Shown here: positions 8,652-17,760 of the stretch, piece by piece
Layout of the letters: each line of letters begins with the position of its first letter
How positions within the stretch are numbered: position 1 is the first letter of the stretch
NCBI GenBank assembly: GCA_959600905.1
Contig: CAUGNO010000005.1
Location: forward strand, 1-64,000
DNA from: UMGS1975 sp959600905
GTDB taxonomy: Bacteria; Bacillota; Clostridia; Christensenellales; QAND01
DNA: 64,000 nucleotides
Direction: 5' to 3'
The notes under the pieces: model-generated
The model's database searches: none
Told to the model about the DNA's origin: nothing
Seen by the model: the letters and a program-made list of their open reading frames with translations, nothing else
Made by a program: the position numbers and the translations under genes

Positions 8652-8956
8652 AGCAGACGACGCTGGGCGCGCTGCTCAATCAGATCAACGGGCTGGCGGG
8701 GGCTTCCGCTCTGTCGGCGGCCAGCATATGCTCAGACAGACAGACCTTTGTGCAAGCCGGGCTGGGGGAGAATACCGTATACTTGTACACCTATGAAGCG
8801 GCGGCGCCGGCGATGGTGGTATTCCTCAAAGGAGAGGGCGATACGGTACTGGCGACGGGCAGCTTTATGCTCAATGAGGAGTTTGCTTGCGATTCGCAAG
8901 CGGCGCTGGAGGGGAGCCTGCCAATGTTTTCTGCCACAGTCGCAGTGGCAAAATAG
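8642..8956 (+). CDS. Small protein of unknown function
   Basis: An open frame of about 104 residues lies between the enolase-type gene and the macrodomain gene with the same codon character. The only plausible start I see is TTG 8642, which overlaps the previous gene by 10 nt and has no clear ribosome binding site, so it would depend on translational coupling. The N-terminus is helical (TLGALLNQINGLAG) and is followed by short strands (VYLYTYEAAAPAMVVFLKG). I do not recognise the family. It could also be the tail of a frame-broken gene. Confidence 0.4.
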   Translation: MRIKQTTLGALLNQINGLAGASALSAASICSDRQTFVQAGLGENTVYLYTYEAAAPAMVVFLKGEGDTVLATGSFMLNEEFACDSQAALEGSLPMFSATVAVAK

Positions 8957-8978
8957 CGGCAGAAGGGAGAAAGACGCT

Positions 8979-9485
8979 ATGGCGTTGAAATTTGTGTGCG
9001 GAGATATTACCAAGATGCGGGTGGATGCGATTGTCAATGCTGCCAACCGGACGCTGCTGGGCGGGGGCGGCGTAGATGGGTGCATCCACCGGGCCGCAGG
9101 GCCGGGGCTTTTAGAGGAATGCAGAACCTTGGGCGGCTGCCAGACGGGCGCCGCCAAGATCACGGGCGCGCACCGGCTGCCGTGCCGGTATATCATCCAT
9201 ACGGTAGGGCCGGTATGGCAGGGCGGCGGCCGGGGCGAAGAGCAGGTGCTTTGCTCTTGCTACCAAACGTCGCTGGCGCTGGCCAAGGCGCATGGATGCC
9301 GGAGCACAGCGTTCCCGCTGATATCGGCGGGCGCTTACGGCTATCCAAAGGCGGAGGCGCTGCGCGCAGCGGTGGAGAGCATCGAAGCATTTTTGCAGGC
9401 TGATGAGATGGAAGTGGCGCTGGTGCTCTACCAAGCCGAGGATTATGCCCTGGCCAAGGCGCAATATCCGATGTATACAGCGTAA
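8979..9485 (+). CDS. Macrodomain protein, O-acetyl-ADP-ribose deacetylase type
   Basis: 168 residues making a single macrodomain. Signatures of the MacroD/YmdB group are visible: GDITKMRVDAIVNAANR, LLGGGGVDGCIHRAAG and the later ISAGAYGYP loop that holds the distal ribose. Such enzymes remove acetyl groups from O-acetyl-ADP-ribose or ADP-ribose from proteins. The ATG at 8979 has an AAGGGAG site 9 nt upstream; the frame is open further upstream, but that part overlaps the small unknown gene and is not used. No ADP-ribosyltransferase or sirtuin gene is next to it. Confidence 0.9.
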   Translation: MALKFVCGDITKMRVDAIVNAANRTLLGGGGVDGCIHRAAGPGLLEECRTLGGCQTGAAKITGAHRLPCRYIIHTVGPVWQGGGRGEEQVLCSCYQTSLALAKAHGCRSTAFPLISAGAYGYPKAEALRAAVESIEAFLQADEMEVALVLYQAEDYALAKAQYPMYTA

Positions 9486-9494
9486 AGGACAAAG

Positions 9495-9522
9495 AAAAAG
9501 CGCAGATTTCTCTGCGCTTTTT
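9495..9522. terminator. Bidirectional terminator between macrodomain and MATE genes
   Basis: AAAAAGCGCAGA (9495-9506), loop TTTC, TCTGCGCTTTTT (9511-9522). The perfect stem has A and T tracts on both sides and serves convergent genes. Confidence 0.85.
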
Positions 9523-9534
9523 GTATGGCATGGC

Positions 9535-10893
9535 TTAAATCTTTTGCAGCGCCTTTTTGAACTGGCGGGCAAAGAGCAGTACGGTAAAGGTGACGGCAAT
9601 GGCGTCGGCAAAGGGCTCTGCCATATACACGGCCATGGTGGGGTTGGCAGAAAATAAATGCGGCATCAGATAGATCAGAGGCAGCAGGATGATGAATTTC
9701 CGCGTAACGGCGACGAGGATGGATTCCTTGGCCCGGTCCAGTGCGGTAAAGGTCATCTGGCAGGCGATCTGCGCGCCGAAGAGCACGAGCACGGCGAAAT
9801 ACACGCGGATGGCGGGCGTAGCAAATGCGATCAGCGAGGCATCTGAAGTGAATATGGAGGCAAACATGCCGGGGAAAAGCAGCAGCGCCAGCCATAACAG
9901 GGTGGAGTAAACCAAGCTGCTGCGCAGCAACAGCCCGAAGGCCTTTTTAACACGATCCGCACTGCGCGCGCCGTAATTGTAGCTGATGATGGGCTGTGCG
10001 CCCTGGCCCAGGCCTTGCAGCGGCAGCAGGGCAAACTGCATCACGCTGGTAAGAATCGTCATGGTGCCGACGGCAATGTCCCCGCCGTAACGGAGCAGGG
10101 AGGAATTGAAGCAGACGGAAATGACGCTTTCGCTGGCCTGCATGATAAACGTTGCCGTGCCCAGCGCCAGGCAGGGCAGGATGATAGAGGATTGCAGGCG
10201 CATCTGTTTGATACGGATCTTAAGATGCGTCTTTTTGCCCGTTAAGAAGAGCATTACCCATGCCGCAGACAGCGCCTGCGACAGGATGGTGGCCAGCGCC
10301 GCGCCGCTTACGCCCATATCAAGGCCAAAGATGAAGACGGGGTCCAATACGATGTTGGTAACAGCGCCGATCAATACGGACAGCATGCCGGTCTTGGCAA
10401 AGCCCTGGGCGATGATAAACATATTCATGCCTAGCGTGATCTGTACAAACAGCGTGCCGATGGCATAGATGTTCATATACTCGGTGGCATAGCCGATGGT
10501 ATTTACGCTGGCACCAAAGGCCAAGAGCAACGGCCGGTTCCAGATGAGCAGCACAGCGGTGAGCACTACGGAAATGATGAGCTGCACGGTAAAGCAGTTG
10601 CCCAGCGATTTTTCGGCGGACTCATGATCCTGCCGGCCCATAAAGATGGAAGCGCGCGGCGCACCGCCGGCCCCCACAAAGGAGGCAAAGGCGGATACGA
10701 TCATGATGATGGGCATGCATACACCGACGCCGGTCAGGGCCAGAGCGCCTACCTCCGGAATGTGGCCGATATAGATGCGGTCCACAATGTTGTACAGCAT
10801 ATTGATAAGCTGGGCCACCACGGAGGGCAGAGCCATCTGAAAGAGCAGCTTGCCAATAGGCGCTGTACCGAGCTGATTTTGGTCTTCATTCAT
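9535..10893 (-). CDS. MATE-family multidrug/toxin efflux transporter
   Basis: 452 residues with about 12 membrane segments, of the NorM/DinF class that exports cationic compounds using a sodium or proton gradient. Typical features are the N-terminal LLFQMALPSVVAQLINMLYNIVD segment, the first-half GxGxxMPI pattern and the second-half QGxxQGAQPIISYNYGA loop. Start ATG at 10893 follows an AAGGAA site; longer in-frame starts overlap the upstream regulator. Its first 8 nt overlap the end of the MarR gene, so the two are translated from one message and the pump is probably under that repressor. Confidence 0.92.
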   Translation of the reverse strand: MNEDQNQLGTAPIGKLLFQMALPSVVAQLINMLYNIVDRIYIGHIPEVGALALTGVGVCMPIIMIVSAFASFVGAGGAPRASIFMGRQDHESAEKSLGNCFTVQLIISVVLTAVLLIWNRPLLLAFGASVNTIGYATEYMNIYAIGTLFVQITLGMNMFIIAQGFAKTGMLSVLIGAVTNIVLDPVFIFGLDMGVSGAALATILSQALSAAWVMLFLTGKKTHLKIRIKQMRLQSSIILPCLALGTATFIMQASESVISVCFNSSLLRYGGDIAVGTMTILTSVMQFALLPLQGLGQGAQPIISYNYGARSADRVKKAFGLLLRSSLVYSTLLWLALLLFPGMFASIFTSDASLIAFATPAIRVYFAVLVLFGAQIACQMTFTALDRAKESILVAVTRKFIILLPLIYLMPHLFSANPTMAVYMAEPFADAIAVTFTVLLFARQFKKALQKI

Positions 10894-11341
10894 GGAATGT
10901 TCCTTCTTTCTGTAAGCATAAGGAGATGTTTTGTGCGATGCGGGTATAAAATTGCTCAAAATCGCGCGTTTCCTCTGCGGTAAAGCCGGAAAGCGCGCAG
11001 GCGGTAAAGCGGGGCATCACGGACAGCACGTCTTCCAAAAGCGGCGGGGCGCTATTTGTCAGCGATAGATGGATGCGGCGCCGGTCGGTAGTGTCCTGGC
11101 GGCGGCACAAAAGGCCGCGCTGGATCAGCGATTCCACCGCCACGGAGACATTGCTCTTGGGCAGCAGGCGCAGCTCCACGATGTCCCGCGCGGTATCCAG
11201 GCCGGGATTGTTGCCCAAAAAGGCGAGCACATCAAATTCCGTTTGGGAAAGGCCGTGCTGTTTGCAGACGCGCCGGCGCAGGCTGTCGTAATACTTCAAA
11301 ATATTGCGAAACCCCACCAGGACTTCGGAATTTTTGGACAT
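10886..11341 (-). CDS. MarR-family transcriptional regulator
   Basis: 151 residues. A winged helix-turn-helix core is visible (LSQTEFDVLAFLGNNPG, then TARDIVELRLLPKSNVSVAVESLIQRGLL and the wing RRQDTTDRRRIHLSLT). MarR proteins are dimeric repressors that usually control an adjacent efflux gene and themselves. The downstream MATE gene overlaps it by 8 nt. A strong promoter and a perfect palindrome lie just upstream, supporting self-control. Confidence 0.9.
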   Translation of the reverse strand: MSKNSEVLVGFRNILKYYDSLRRRVCKQHGLSQTEFDVLAFLGNNPGLDTARDIVELRLLPKSNVSVAVESLIQRGLLCRRQDTTDRRRIHLSLTNSAPPLLEDVLSVMPRFTACALSGFTAEETRDFEQFYTRIAQNISLCLQKEGTFHE

Positions 11342-11376
11342 GCCGTATCATTCTCCTCAAAATTAGTTTTATTTAA

Positions 11377-11437
11377 AAACGGTTTGCTCAAATAACCGTT
11401 TCCTAGTTTATTATAGAAAGCCGTCCGCATTTGTCAA
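11377..11437 (-). promoter_or_regulatory. Promoter and palindromic operator of the marR-MATE operon
   Basis: On the minus strand TTGACA (11432-11437), a 16-nt spacer and TATAAT (11410-11415) form a near-consensus promoter. Immediately downstream, over the expected transcription start, lies the palindrome AAACGGTT (11377-11384), 9-nt centre, AACCGTTT (11394-11401), a good candidate for the MarR operator. Confidence 0.7.
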
Positions 11438-11608
11438 GAGCGGAAGGCGTTGTTTTTTAGCAGTGATAATGCAGGGGAAGTGTGCTAGAATAAAATCAGT
11501 CTATCAATTCCTTTTTAGTTTCCCGTATAAATTATAAGGCTGCATGGCGGGGCCGCTGTTTTTTGCAAGGTTAGCGAACTCTCAATTTACAGAGAAAGGA
11601 TCAAAAAA

Positions 11609-13363
11609 ATGCTGCTGCTCAATCGAACGCTGATGAAAATGGCCAAGGGCCTGTGGGGCTGGATGGGGGTCATTGTAGGGCTGAAGATGGTAACGCTGGT
11701 AGGGACGACGATGTTTGCCAAGACCATCTCACAATTTTTGGGCAATTTGTATGCGCCCAATTTGACCTGGGCGGAGGCGGGCTCTGCCATACTGGCGGCG
11801 CTTTTGGCAGCGATATTGATGTTTGCCTCTGAGCTTTTGACGGGCGAGGCGGAATACCGCTGCACGGCCAAGGCGCGCACCGGCCTAAGGCGCCGTATTT
11901 TTGCCAAGGTGATGGAACTGGATGTGGGCAACATCGAAAAAATCGGCCCCGTATCCGCCATTACCTCGGCGGTGGACGGCGTAGAGTCCATGCAGACGTA
12001 TTACAGCCAGTACCTGCCCGGGCTGGTATACAGCGTGCTGGCGCCGATCTACCTATTTTTCCAAATGAAAGAGGCTTCGCTGGCGGTAGCCGCGGTGCTC
12101 TGCGCCATTGCGATGATCCTTTTGCCCATCAACAACATTTTCCGCGCGCATATCGAAAAGCTGAAAACGGAATACTGGGCCCGCATGGAGGACCTAACGG
12201 GCTATTACCTGGAAAGCGTGCAGGGGCTGACGACGCTGAAGCTCTATGAACAGGATGAGGCGCGCACCAAGGTGCTGAGGAAAAAGGCCTTTGCCTTCAA
12301 CGATAAGATCATGGAGGTTATGAAGGTAAACTTTACCTCGTTTTTGCTGACGGATGGGCTGGTATACGGCTCCATCGTGCTGGCCACGGGGCTGGCCTGC
12401 GGCGGGCTGATCGCGGGGCAGCTTTCCTTTGCCTCGGCGCTGATGGTGCTATTGCTCTCCTACGGATTTTTCTCCTCGGTGCGGCAGCTGATGAATGCCA
12501 CGCATACGGCGCTGGCGGGCGTGGCGGCTGCGGAAAAGGTTTCAAACCTGCTGGATATCGATACCACGCGCCCGTATGCGCCCGAAACCCCAGAGGATAC
12601 AACGCCGTACAGCGGCATCCGGATGGAGCATATCTCCTACGGGTATACCGGGCGGCATAAGGCGCTGGATGATGTGAGCCTTACGGTGGAAAAGGGGAAG
12701 GTCACGGCGCTGGTGGGGCTGTCCGGCTGCGGGAAAAGCACGCTGGCTGGGCTGATGATGCGGTTTTTCGATCCGGACGGCGGGCGCATTACCATAGAGG
12801 GCCGGGATTATCTGAGCATGACGCCCGAACAGCTGCGCAGGCGCATCGCCATGGTGCCGCAGCAGGTCAGCCTGTTTTCCGGCAGCATTGCAGAGAACCT
12901 CCGCATCGCCAAAAAGGATGCTACGGAGGAAGAAATGATGGAAGCGTTGGAGCAGGTGCGGTTAAAGGATTGGGTGCTGGCCCAGCCCAAGGGGCTGCAA
13001 ACCAGCGTAGGGGATGCCGGCGGCAAGCTATCCGGCGGGCAGCGGCAGAAAATCGGCATCGCACGCGCGCTTTTGTGCCAGGCCCCGTATATCATTTTTG
13101 ACGAAGCGACCTCCAGCGTAGACCAGCAGAGCGAAGAGGAGATTTGGCGCTGTATTGACGAGCTGGCGCAGACGCGGACGCTGGTCATCATTTCACACCG
13201 GCTTTCCACCATCCGCCAGGCCGACTGCATCTATGTACTCAGCGGCGGCAGGATCGAGGAAAGCGGGCGGCATGAAGCGCTGATGCAGCAAAACAGGCTG
13301 TATCATCAGCTGGTGACAGAGCAGCAAAAGCTGGAAGAGCAGGCAGAGGAGGGCAGAGCATGA
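11609..13363 (+). CDS. ABC transporter with fused membrane and ATPase domains, CydD-like
   Basis: 584 residues: an exporter-type membrane domain with six segments (about 1-315), then a nucleotide-binding domain with Walker A GLSGCGKST, signature LSGGQRQ, Walker B IIFDEATSS and the switch histidine in ISHRLST. The N-terminal half resembles CydD, one half of the cysteine/glutathione exporter CydDC, but no cydAB oxidase genes are in the window, so another substrate is possible. Start ATG 11609 follows AAAGGA. The stop overlaps the start of the partner by 4 nt (ATGA), so the two form a heterodimer unit. Confidence 0.88.
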   Translation: MLLLNRTLMKMAKGLWGWMGVIVGLKMVTLVGTTMFAKTISQFLGNLYAPNLTWAEAGSAILAALLAAILMFASELLTGEAEYRCTAKARTGLRRRIFAKVMELDVGNIEKIGPVSAITSAVDGVESMQTYYSQYLPGLVYSVLAPIYLFFQMKEASLAVAAVLCAIAMILLPINNIFRAHIEKLKTEYWARMEDLTGYYLESVQGLTTLKLYEQDEARTKVLRKKAFAFNDKIMEVMKVNFTSFLLTDGLVYGSIVLATGLACGGLIAGQLSFASALMVLLLSYGFFSSVRQLMNATHTALAGVAAAEKVSNLLDIDTTRPYAPETPEDTTPYSGIRMEHISYGYTGRHKALDDVSLTVEKGKVTALVGLSGCGKSTLAGLMMRFFDPDGGRITIEGRDYLSMTPEQLRRRIAMVPQQVSLFSGSIAENLRIAKKDATEEEMMEALEQVRLKDWVLAQPKGLQTSVGDAGGKLSGGQRQKIGIARALLCQAPYIIFDEATSSVDQQSEEEIWRCIDELAQTRTLVIISHRLSTIRQADCIYVLSGGRIEESGRHEALMQQNRLYHQLVTEQQKLEEQAEEGRA

Positions 13364-15060
13364 GACGCAGGTTTCGTTATTCGATCTGGACGATGACAAA
13401 GCGGCTATTGCATATTGCTGCGCCCGTTAAGGGCATGTTGGCGCTGTCCACCTTGACAAGCGTGGTGGGCAACCTTTCGCAGATGGGGCTGATGGGCTTC
13501 GGCGCGCTGTGGATTTTGGCCTGCGCAGGCAAGGTGGGCGGCTCCGCCGTGCTGTATGGCGTGCTCACCGGACTAAGCGGCCTAATGATCGTGCTGGGCC
13601 GGTATGGCGAAGGGGTAATTTCGCATGCGGCTTCCTACCGGCTGCTGGCCAATATGCGGGTGCATTTGTTTGAAACCATCCGCCGCCTGGCCCCTGCCTG
13701 CCTGATGGATCGGAAAAAGGGCGATTTGCTGAATATCGCGGTATCCGATATAGAGACGGTGGAGTTTTTCTTTGCGCATACCATCGGGCCGATGTTTACC
13801 GTGATCCTGCTGCCTTGTACGACGCTGGCACTGGCGCTGGTGTTCAGCCCGTTGTTTGCTGCGGTGCTGCTGCCCATTTACCTCATCGTCAGCATCGTGC
13901 TGCCGTTGATCGCCATCAAAGTAGGGCGGCCCATTGGCATGCGCTACCGCGAGCGGCTGGGAGAGATCAAATCCATGGTGCTGGAAAGCGTATACGGCAT
14001 CAAGGATATTCAGATCTTTGGCGTGGCGGACGATCAGCTGGCCCGTATTTTGGCGCAGAACAAGCAGGTGAATCGAGCCGCGCACGGCATTACGCTGCAC
14101 CGGCAGACGGTATCCTCGGCGCCGACGTTTTTTGTGTACCTGGCCCGCATTTTGATTTTGGTGGCGGCCACATATCTGACGGCCAGCGGCCAGGCGAACC
14201 CCGTGGGCACCATCCTCATCTCGTTTTTGGCAACGGCGTCCTTTTCCTCTACGCAGTCGCTGACGATGGTGGTTTCCAGCCTGCTGGAAACCTATGCCGC
14301 CGCAGAGCGCCTGTTTACCCTGGAGGATACCCAACCGGAGGTAGAGGAGGCAGAGGAACCCTGTGAAATCGGGCCGATTGAAACCATCGATTTTGAAAAC
14401 ACTGGGTTTCAATATTCCAAGCAGGGAAAAAAGATTTTGGATGGCTTTACGCTGCATATCCAAAGGGGAGAAAAGATTGGCATTGTGGGAGAAAGCGGCA
14501 TTGGGAAATCCACCGTGCTGCGCCTGCTGCTGCGGTTTTGGAACCCCACGGAGGGGGACATTAAGCTCAACGGCGTATCCTTAAAAAATACGCGGTTGTC
14601 TGAACTGCACCGGCGGATCGCCGTACTGGAGCAGGATACATTTTTATACAACACGACAATTGCGCAAAACATCGCGCTGGGCTGGCCGGATGCGCCGCAG
14701 GAGGAGATCACAAAGGCGGCCAAGCGCGCCGGCATTCACGAGTTTATAAACGCCCTGCCAGATGGGTACCAAACGCAGATGGGGCAGATGGGCGCGCGGC
14801 TGTCCGGCGGGGAAAGGCAGCGCATCGGCATCGCCCGCGCCATGCTGACGGACCCGGATGTGCTTGTGATGGATGAGCCGACCAGCAGCCTGGATACCCT
14901 CCACGAAAAGGAATTGCTGGATACGCTTTCGCGCGAATACGCGGATAAGACCGTGCTCATCATTTCCCACCGCATGTCTACGCTGACGGGCTGTAACCGC
15001 ATCATCCGGCTGGAAAACGGCAAGGCGGTAGAGCTGAGGGACAATCCGCATAAACAGTAG
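13360..15060 (+). CDS. ABC transporter with fused membrane and ATPase domains, CydC-like partner
   Basis: 566 residues with the same architecture as the upstream gene: six membrane segments, then Walker A GESGIGKST, signature LSGGERQ, Walker B VLVMDEPTSSLD and ISHRMST. The pairing and the CydC-like membrane half suggest a heterodimeric exporter, possibly of thiols. Translation is coupled to the first gene through an ATGA overlap. The last residues end just before the foreign-looking dpnI region, and I saw no strong terminator in between. Confidence 0.88.
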   Translation: MRRRFRYSIWTMTKRLLHIAAPVKGMLALSTLTSVVGNLSQMGLMGFGALWILACAGKVGGSAVLYGVLTGLSGLMIVLGRYGEGVISHAASYRLLANMRVHLFETIRRLAPACLMDRKKGDLLNIAVSDIETVEFFFAHTIGPMFTVILLPCTTLALALVFSPLFAAVLLPIYLIVSIVLPLIAIKVGRPIGMRYRERLGEIKSMVLESVYGIKDIQIFGVADDQLARILAQNKQVNRAAHGITLHRQTVSSAPTFFVYLARILILVAATYLTASGQANPVGTILISFLATASFSSTQSLTMVVSSLLETYAAAERLFTLEDTQPEVEEAEEPCEIGPIETIDFENTGFQYSKQGKKILDGFTLHIQRGEKIGIVGESGIGKSTVLRLLLRFWNPTEGDIKLNGVSLKNTRLSELHRRIAVLEQDTFLYNTTIAQNIALGWPDAPQEEITKAAKRAGIHEFINALPDGYQTQMGQMGARLSGGERQRIGIARAMLTDPDVLVMDEPTSSLDTLHEKELLDTLSREYADKTVLIISHRMSTLTGCNRIIRLENGKAVELRDNPHKQ

Positions 15061-15216
15061 GAATAAGCCGAAGCGAGCGAGAATATCGCACAGGTTTTTG
15101 GGCTGGAACATCTGCAACGATGATGCAGTTTGAAAGCGCTGCGGCATGTGCACAAGGCACGGGAAGAAAAGCAGAATATCCCTCATCGGAACAGAGCAAG
15201 GAGTGAGCAGCTCGTT

Positions 15217-15993
15217 ATGGAACTGAATTGTGATACCACTGCCATAGAAGGCTATCATTCTGCGTCCCAAGTGGCCCGTATTCTTACTGAAAAATGGGTT
15301 GCAGACAATATGTTCTGTCCCCGTTGTGGGAGCCCGCAGATCAATCATTTTCAAAATAATCGACCGGTAGCGGATTTCTATTGTCCTGACTGTAGCAATG
15401 AGTATGAATTAAAGAGCAAGAACGGTGCATTGGGGCATAAGGTTATGGATGGTGCTTACGACACGATGATAAAACGCATCACCGGTCATGAAAACCCGGA
15501 CTTCTTTTTTATGAGTTACTCGAGGAAACAGCTTTGCGTTACAGACCTTCTGTTCATTCCCAAGCATTTTTTTGTTCCGGATATTATTGAAAAACGAAAG
15601 CCGCTGGCGGATACGGCCCGCCGTGCTGGATGGGTTGGATGCAATATTCTCATTGACCAGATCCCAGAGCAAGGACGGATTTGTATCATTGCGGACGGGA
15701 AAATCAAAGAAAGCTCGAAAATTATCCAAAAGGTAAACCGAAGCAACGCCTTGATGGTGCAGGATATCCATGCCCGCGGATGGCTGTTGGATGTGCTCAC
15801 GTGCATAAACCGCATGGATGGAGATGTTTTCTCGCTTGCTGATGTATACGCCTTTGAGGGGCTGCTTGGGCAGAAACATCCGCAGAACCATCATGTTCGG
15901 CCTAAAATACGTCAACAGCTACAGCTTTTGCGTGATAAGGGATTCATAGATTTTTTTGGGAATGGTATGTATAGAAAGACGGCGGCTTTGTGA
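15217..15993 (+). CDS. dpnI: DpnI-type restriction endonuclease for methylated GATC
   Basis: 258 residues, alignable from end to end with DpnI (254 residues), which cuts GATC only when the adenine is methylated. Visible: zinc finger C34-x2-C37 and C56-x2-C59, the catalytic D53, E64 and K66 (RPVADFYC ... YELKSK) at the same numbers as in DpnI, the ARRAGWVGCNI stretch, and the C-terminal winged helix (KIRQQLQLLRDKGFIDF) that also reads methyl-adenine. The ATG at 15217 has AAGGAG 13 nt upstream. Composition is AT-richer than its neighbours. No Dam-type methylase or dpnD partner is adjacent, as expected for a methyl-directed enzyme, which requires an unmethylated host. Confidence 0.95.
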   Translation: MELNCDTTAIEGYHSASQVARILTEKWVADNMFCPRCGSPQINHFQNNRPVADFYCPDCSNEYELKSKNGALGHKVMDGAYDTMIKRITGHENPDFFFMSYSRKQLCVTDLLFIPKHFFVPDIIEKRKPLADTARRAGWVGCNILIDQIPEQGRICIIADGKIKESSKIIQKVNRSNALMVQDIHARGWLLDVLTCINRMDGDVFSLADVYAFEGLLGQKHPQNHHVRPKIRQQLQLLRDKGFIDFFGNGMYRKTAAL

Positions 15994-16103
15994 TTGCGTA
16001 TGACACCGGCAGAAGCTGTGTGCAAGAATGCGCTATCAAAAACGGAGACTGTCGAAAATACATCGACAATAGCCAATAAGCCGCAGAGCTATATAAAAGT
16101 ATG

Positions 16104-16140
16104 ATCCATGCCGGCCCTGACGTGCCGGCCCAGCATGGAT
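16104..16140. repeat. Imperfect inverted repeat downstream of dpnI
   Basis: ATCCATGC (16104-16111) pairs with GCATGGAT (16133-16140), with a further CCGGC/GCCGG stem inside. There is no T tract, so it is a weak terminator at best; it may mark the edge of the acquired dpnI segment. The rest of 15994-16313 holds no recognisable gene. Confidence 0.45.
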
Positions 16141-16313
16141 AAAATCGAAAGGAGAATATGCTGATTTTTTTTATTTATTAAAAGGATCATATGCGGGATC
16201 GGCGAAAGTAGATGAGGGCGTGCCTATGGCGCGCTTTTTCTTTTCCCTCTTGTGGGCCGGGCGTGGGCAATGGTATCATCACGAATGAGAAGGGAGATAA
16301 GGGGGATTTTGCA

Positions 16314-17699
16314 ATGAGGCTATGGCGCAGCTTACGGGAGATACTGGGCGATGGGGAACGGATGCGCACCATATTGCACCTGGCTTGGCCTACGGTAGTG
16401 GAGCAGGCGCTGCAAACGGTGGTATCGTATGCGGACACGGCGCAGGTGGGGGCCATCGGTGCACAGGCGTCTGCTTCCGTAGGGCTGACAACCTCCATGA
16501 TGTGGCTGGTAAACGCGCCGCTCTTTGCCTTTGGCATGGGGGTGCTGTCCGTAATCTCGCGGGCGCTTGGCAGCGGCGACCGGGAAACGGCGCGCAAGGC
16601 AGGCATCCAGGCCATCTGGCTGATGGTATTTTTGGGTGTAGGGCTGGGTGTTGTGACGTTGGCCATTGCACCGTTTTTGCCGGCCTGGCTGGGGGCAGAT
16701 AGGGAGATACGGCGCAATGCCTCGCTGTATTTCGGCGTGGTATCGCTGCCGATGCTGTTTCGGAGCAGCAGCATTTTGATGGCCTCTGTGCTGCGCGCAA
16801 CAGGCAATACGCGCACGCCGATGATCTTTAACACCATCATGAATGCGCTGAATATCTTTTTGAATTTCCTTTTGATCGGCCCGGCAGGGCTGGGTGTGTT
16901 GGGCGCTGCGATTGCGACGGCGGTTTCGTATGTGGTAGGCGGCAGTTTGATGTTTTGGGCGGTGATGCGCCATCCTGTCTTACAGCTGTCTGCTATGGAT
17001 AAGCGGCTGGATGGCCCGGTGATGCGCCAATGCGTGGCGGTGGGCACGCCGATTGCGGGCGAGCGTGTAACGGCCTGCCTGGGGCAGGTGGTGTTCACCT
17101 CGTTGATCGCTAGGCTGGGCACAGTGGCTGTGGCCGCCCATTCCATCGCCATCACGGCAGAGCAGGCCTTTTACATCCCCGGATATGGGATGCAGATGGC
17201 AGCGGCCACGCTCTGCGGCTTTTCCGCCGGCGAAAAGGATGAAAAGAAGCTGATGCAGTATGCCTCTGCGATTTGTATTATCGCGGTGCTGCTGATGGGG
17301 CTGATGAGCACGCTGCTGTTCTTTGCGCCGGGGATGATCTTATCCATCTTTACCCGCGATGCAGCGGTTATTGCGCTGGGCACCAGGCTGCTGCGCATCG
17401 TGGCATTTTCCGAGCCGTTTTTTGCGGCGGCCATCATCATGGAGGGCGTATTCAACGGCGTGGGCGATGTGAAGGTGCCGTTTGCCATCTCGCTGGCCAC
17501 GATGTGGGGCGTGCGCATCGTATGCACGTTTGTGGTAGTGCAATTCCTGCACCTGGGCCTACCTCAGGTATGGATGTGCATGGTGGCGGACAATGTGACG
17601 CGCTGCATCCTGCTGCTGGTGCGGTATTTTGGCGGATGGTGGAAAAAGCCGTTGGGGCTCGGCAAATGGGCACAGACGCAAAATATGGCGAAACAATGA
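16314..17699 (+). CDS. MATE-family efflux transporter (second copy)
   Basis: 461 residues with about 12 membrane segments and the MATE pattern (LAWPTVVEQALQTVVSYADTAQVGAIG at the N-terminus, GYGMQMAAATLCGFSAGEKD in the second half). It belongs to a different branch from the MarR-linked MATE gene. The ATG at 16314 follows a GGGGG site about 9 nt upstream; an in-frame start at 16212 lacks such a site. No regulator is adjacent. Confidence 0.9.
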   Translation: MRLWRSLREILGDGERMRTILHLAWPTVVEQALQTVVSYADTAQVGAIGAQASASVGLTTSMMWLVNAPLFAFGMGVLSVISRALGSGDRETARKAGIQAIWLMVFLGVGLGVVTLAIAPFLPAWLGADREIRRNASLYFGVVSLPMLFRSSSILMASVLRATGNTRTPMIFNTIMNALNIFLNFLLIGPAGLGVLGAAIATAVSYVVGGSLMFWAVMRHPVLQLSAMDKRLDGPVMRQCVAVGTPIAGERVTACLGQVVFTSLIARLGTVAVAAHSIAITAEQAFYIPGYGMQMAAATLCGFSAGEKDEKKLMQYASAICIIAVLLMGLMSTLLFFAPGMILSIFTRDAAVIALGTRLLRIVAFSEPFFAAAIIMEGVFNGVGDVKVPFAISLATMWGVRIVCTFVVVQFLHLGLPQVWMCMVADNVTRCILLLVRYFGGWWKKPLGLGKWAQTQNMAKQ

Positions 17700-17726
17700 G
17701 CTTTTTAGGGAATGGCTGCCGATGGT

Positions 17727-17754
17727 TTGTAGGCGGCCGGAAATGTGTTACAAT
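17727..17754 (+). promoter_or_regulatory. Possible promoter giving a leaderless message
   Basis: TTGTAG (17727-17732), a 16-nt spacer and TACAAT (17749-17754) end only 6 nt before the ATG at 17761, and no ribosome binding site precedes that ATG. Confidence 0.4.
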
Positions 17755-17760
17755 CTTTGT

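Noticed and set aside
8748..8978. N-terminal extension of the macrodomain protein
   Set aside because: The domain begins at ATG 8979 with a good ribosome binding site, and the upstream part has no similarity and overlaps another frame.
15061..15216. Possible 29-residue extension of DpnI or a separate small gene upstream
   Set aside because: DpnI alignment begins at ATG 15217, and the upstream frame has no ribosome binding site.
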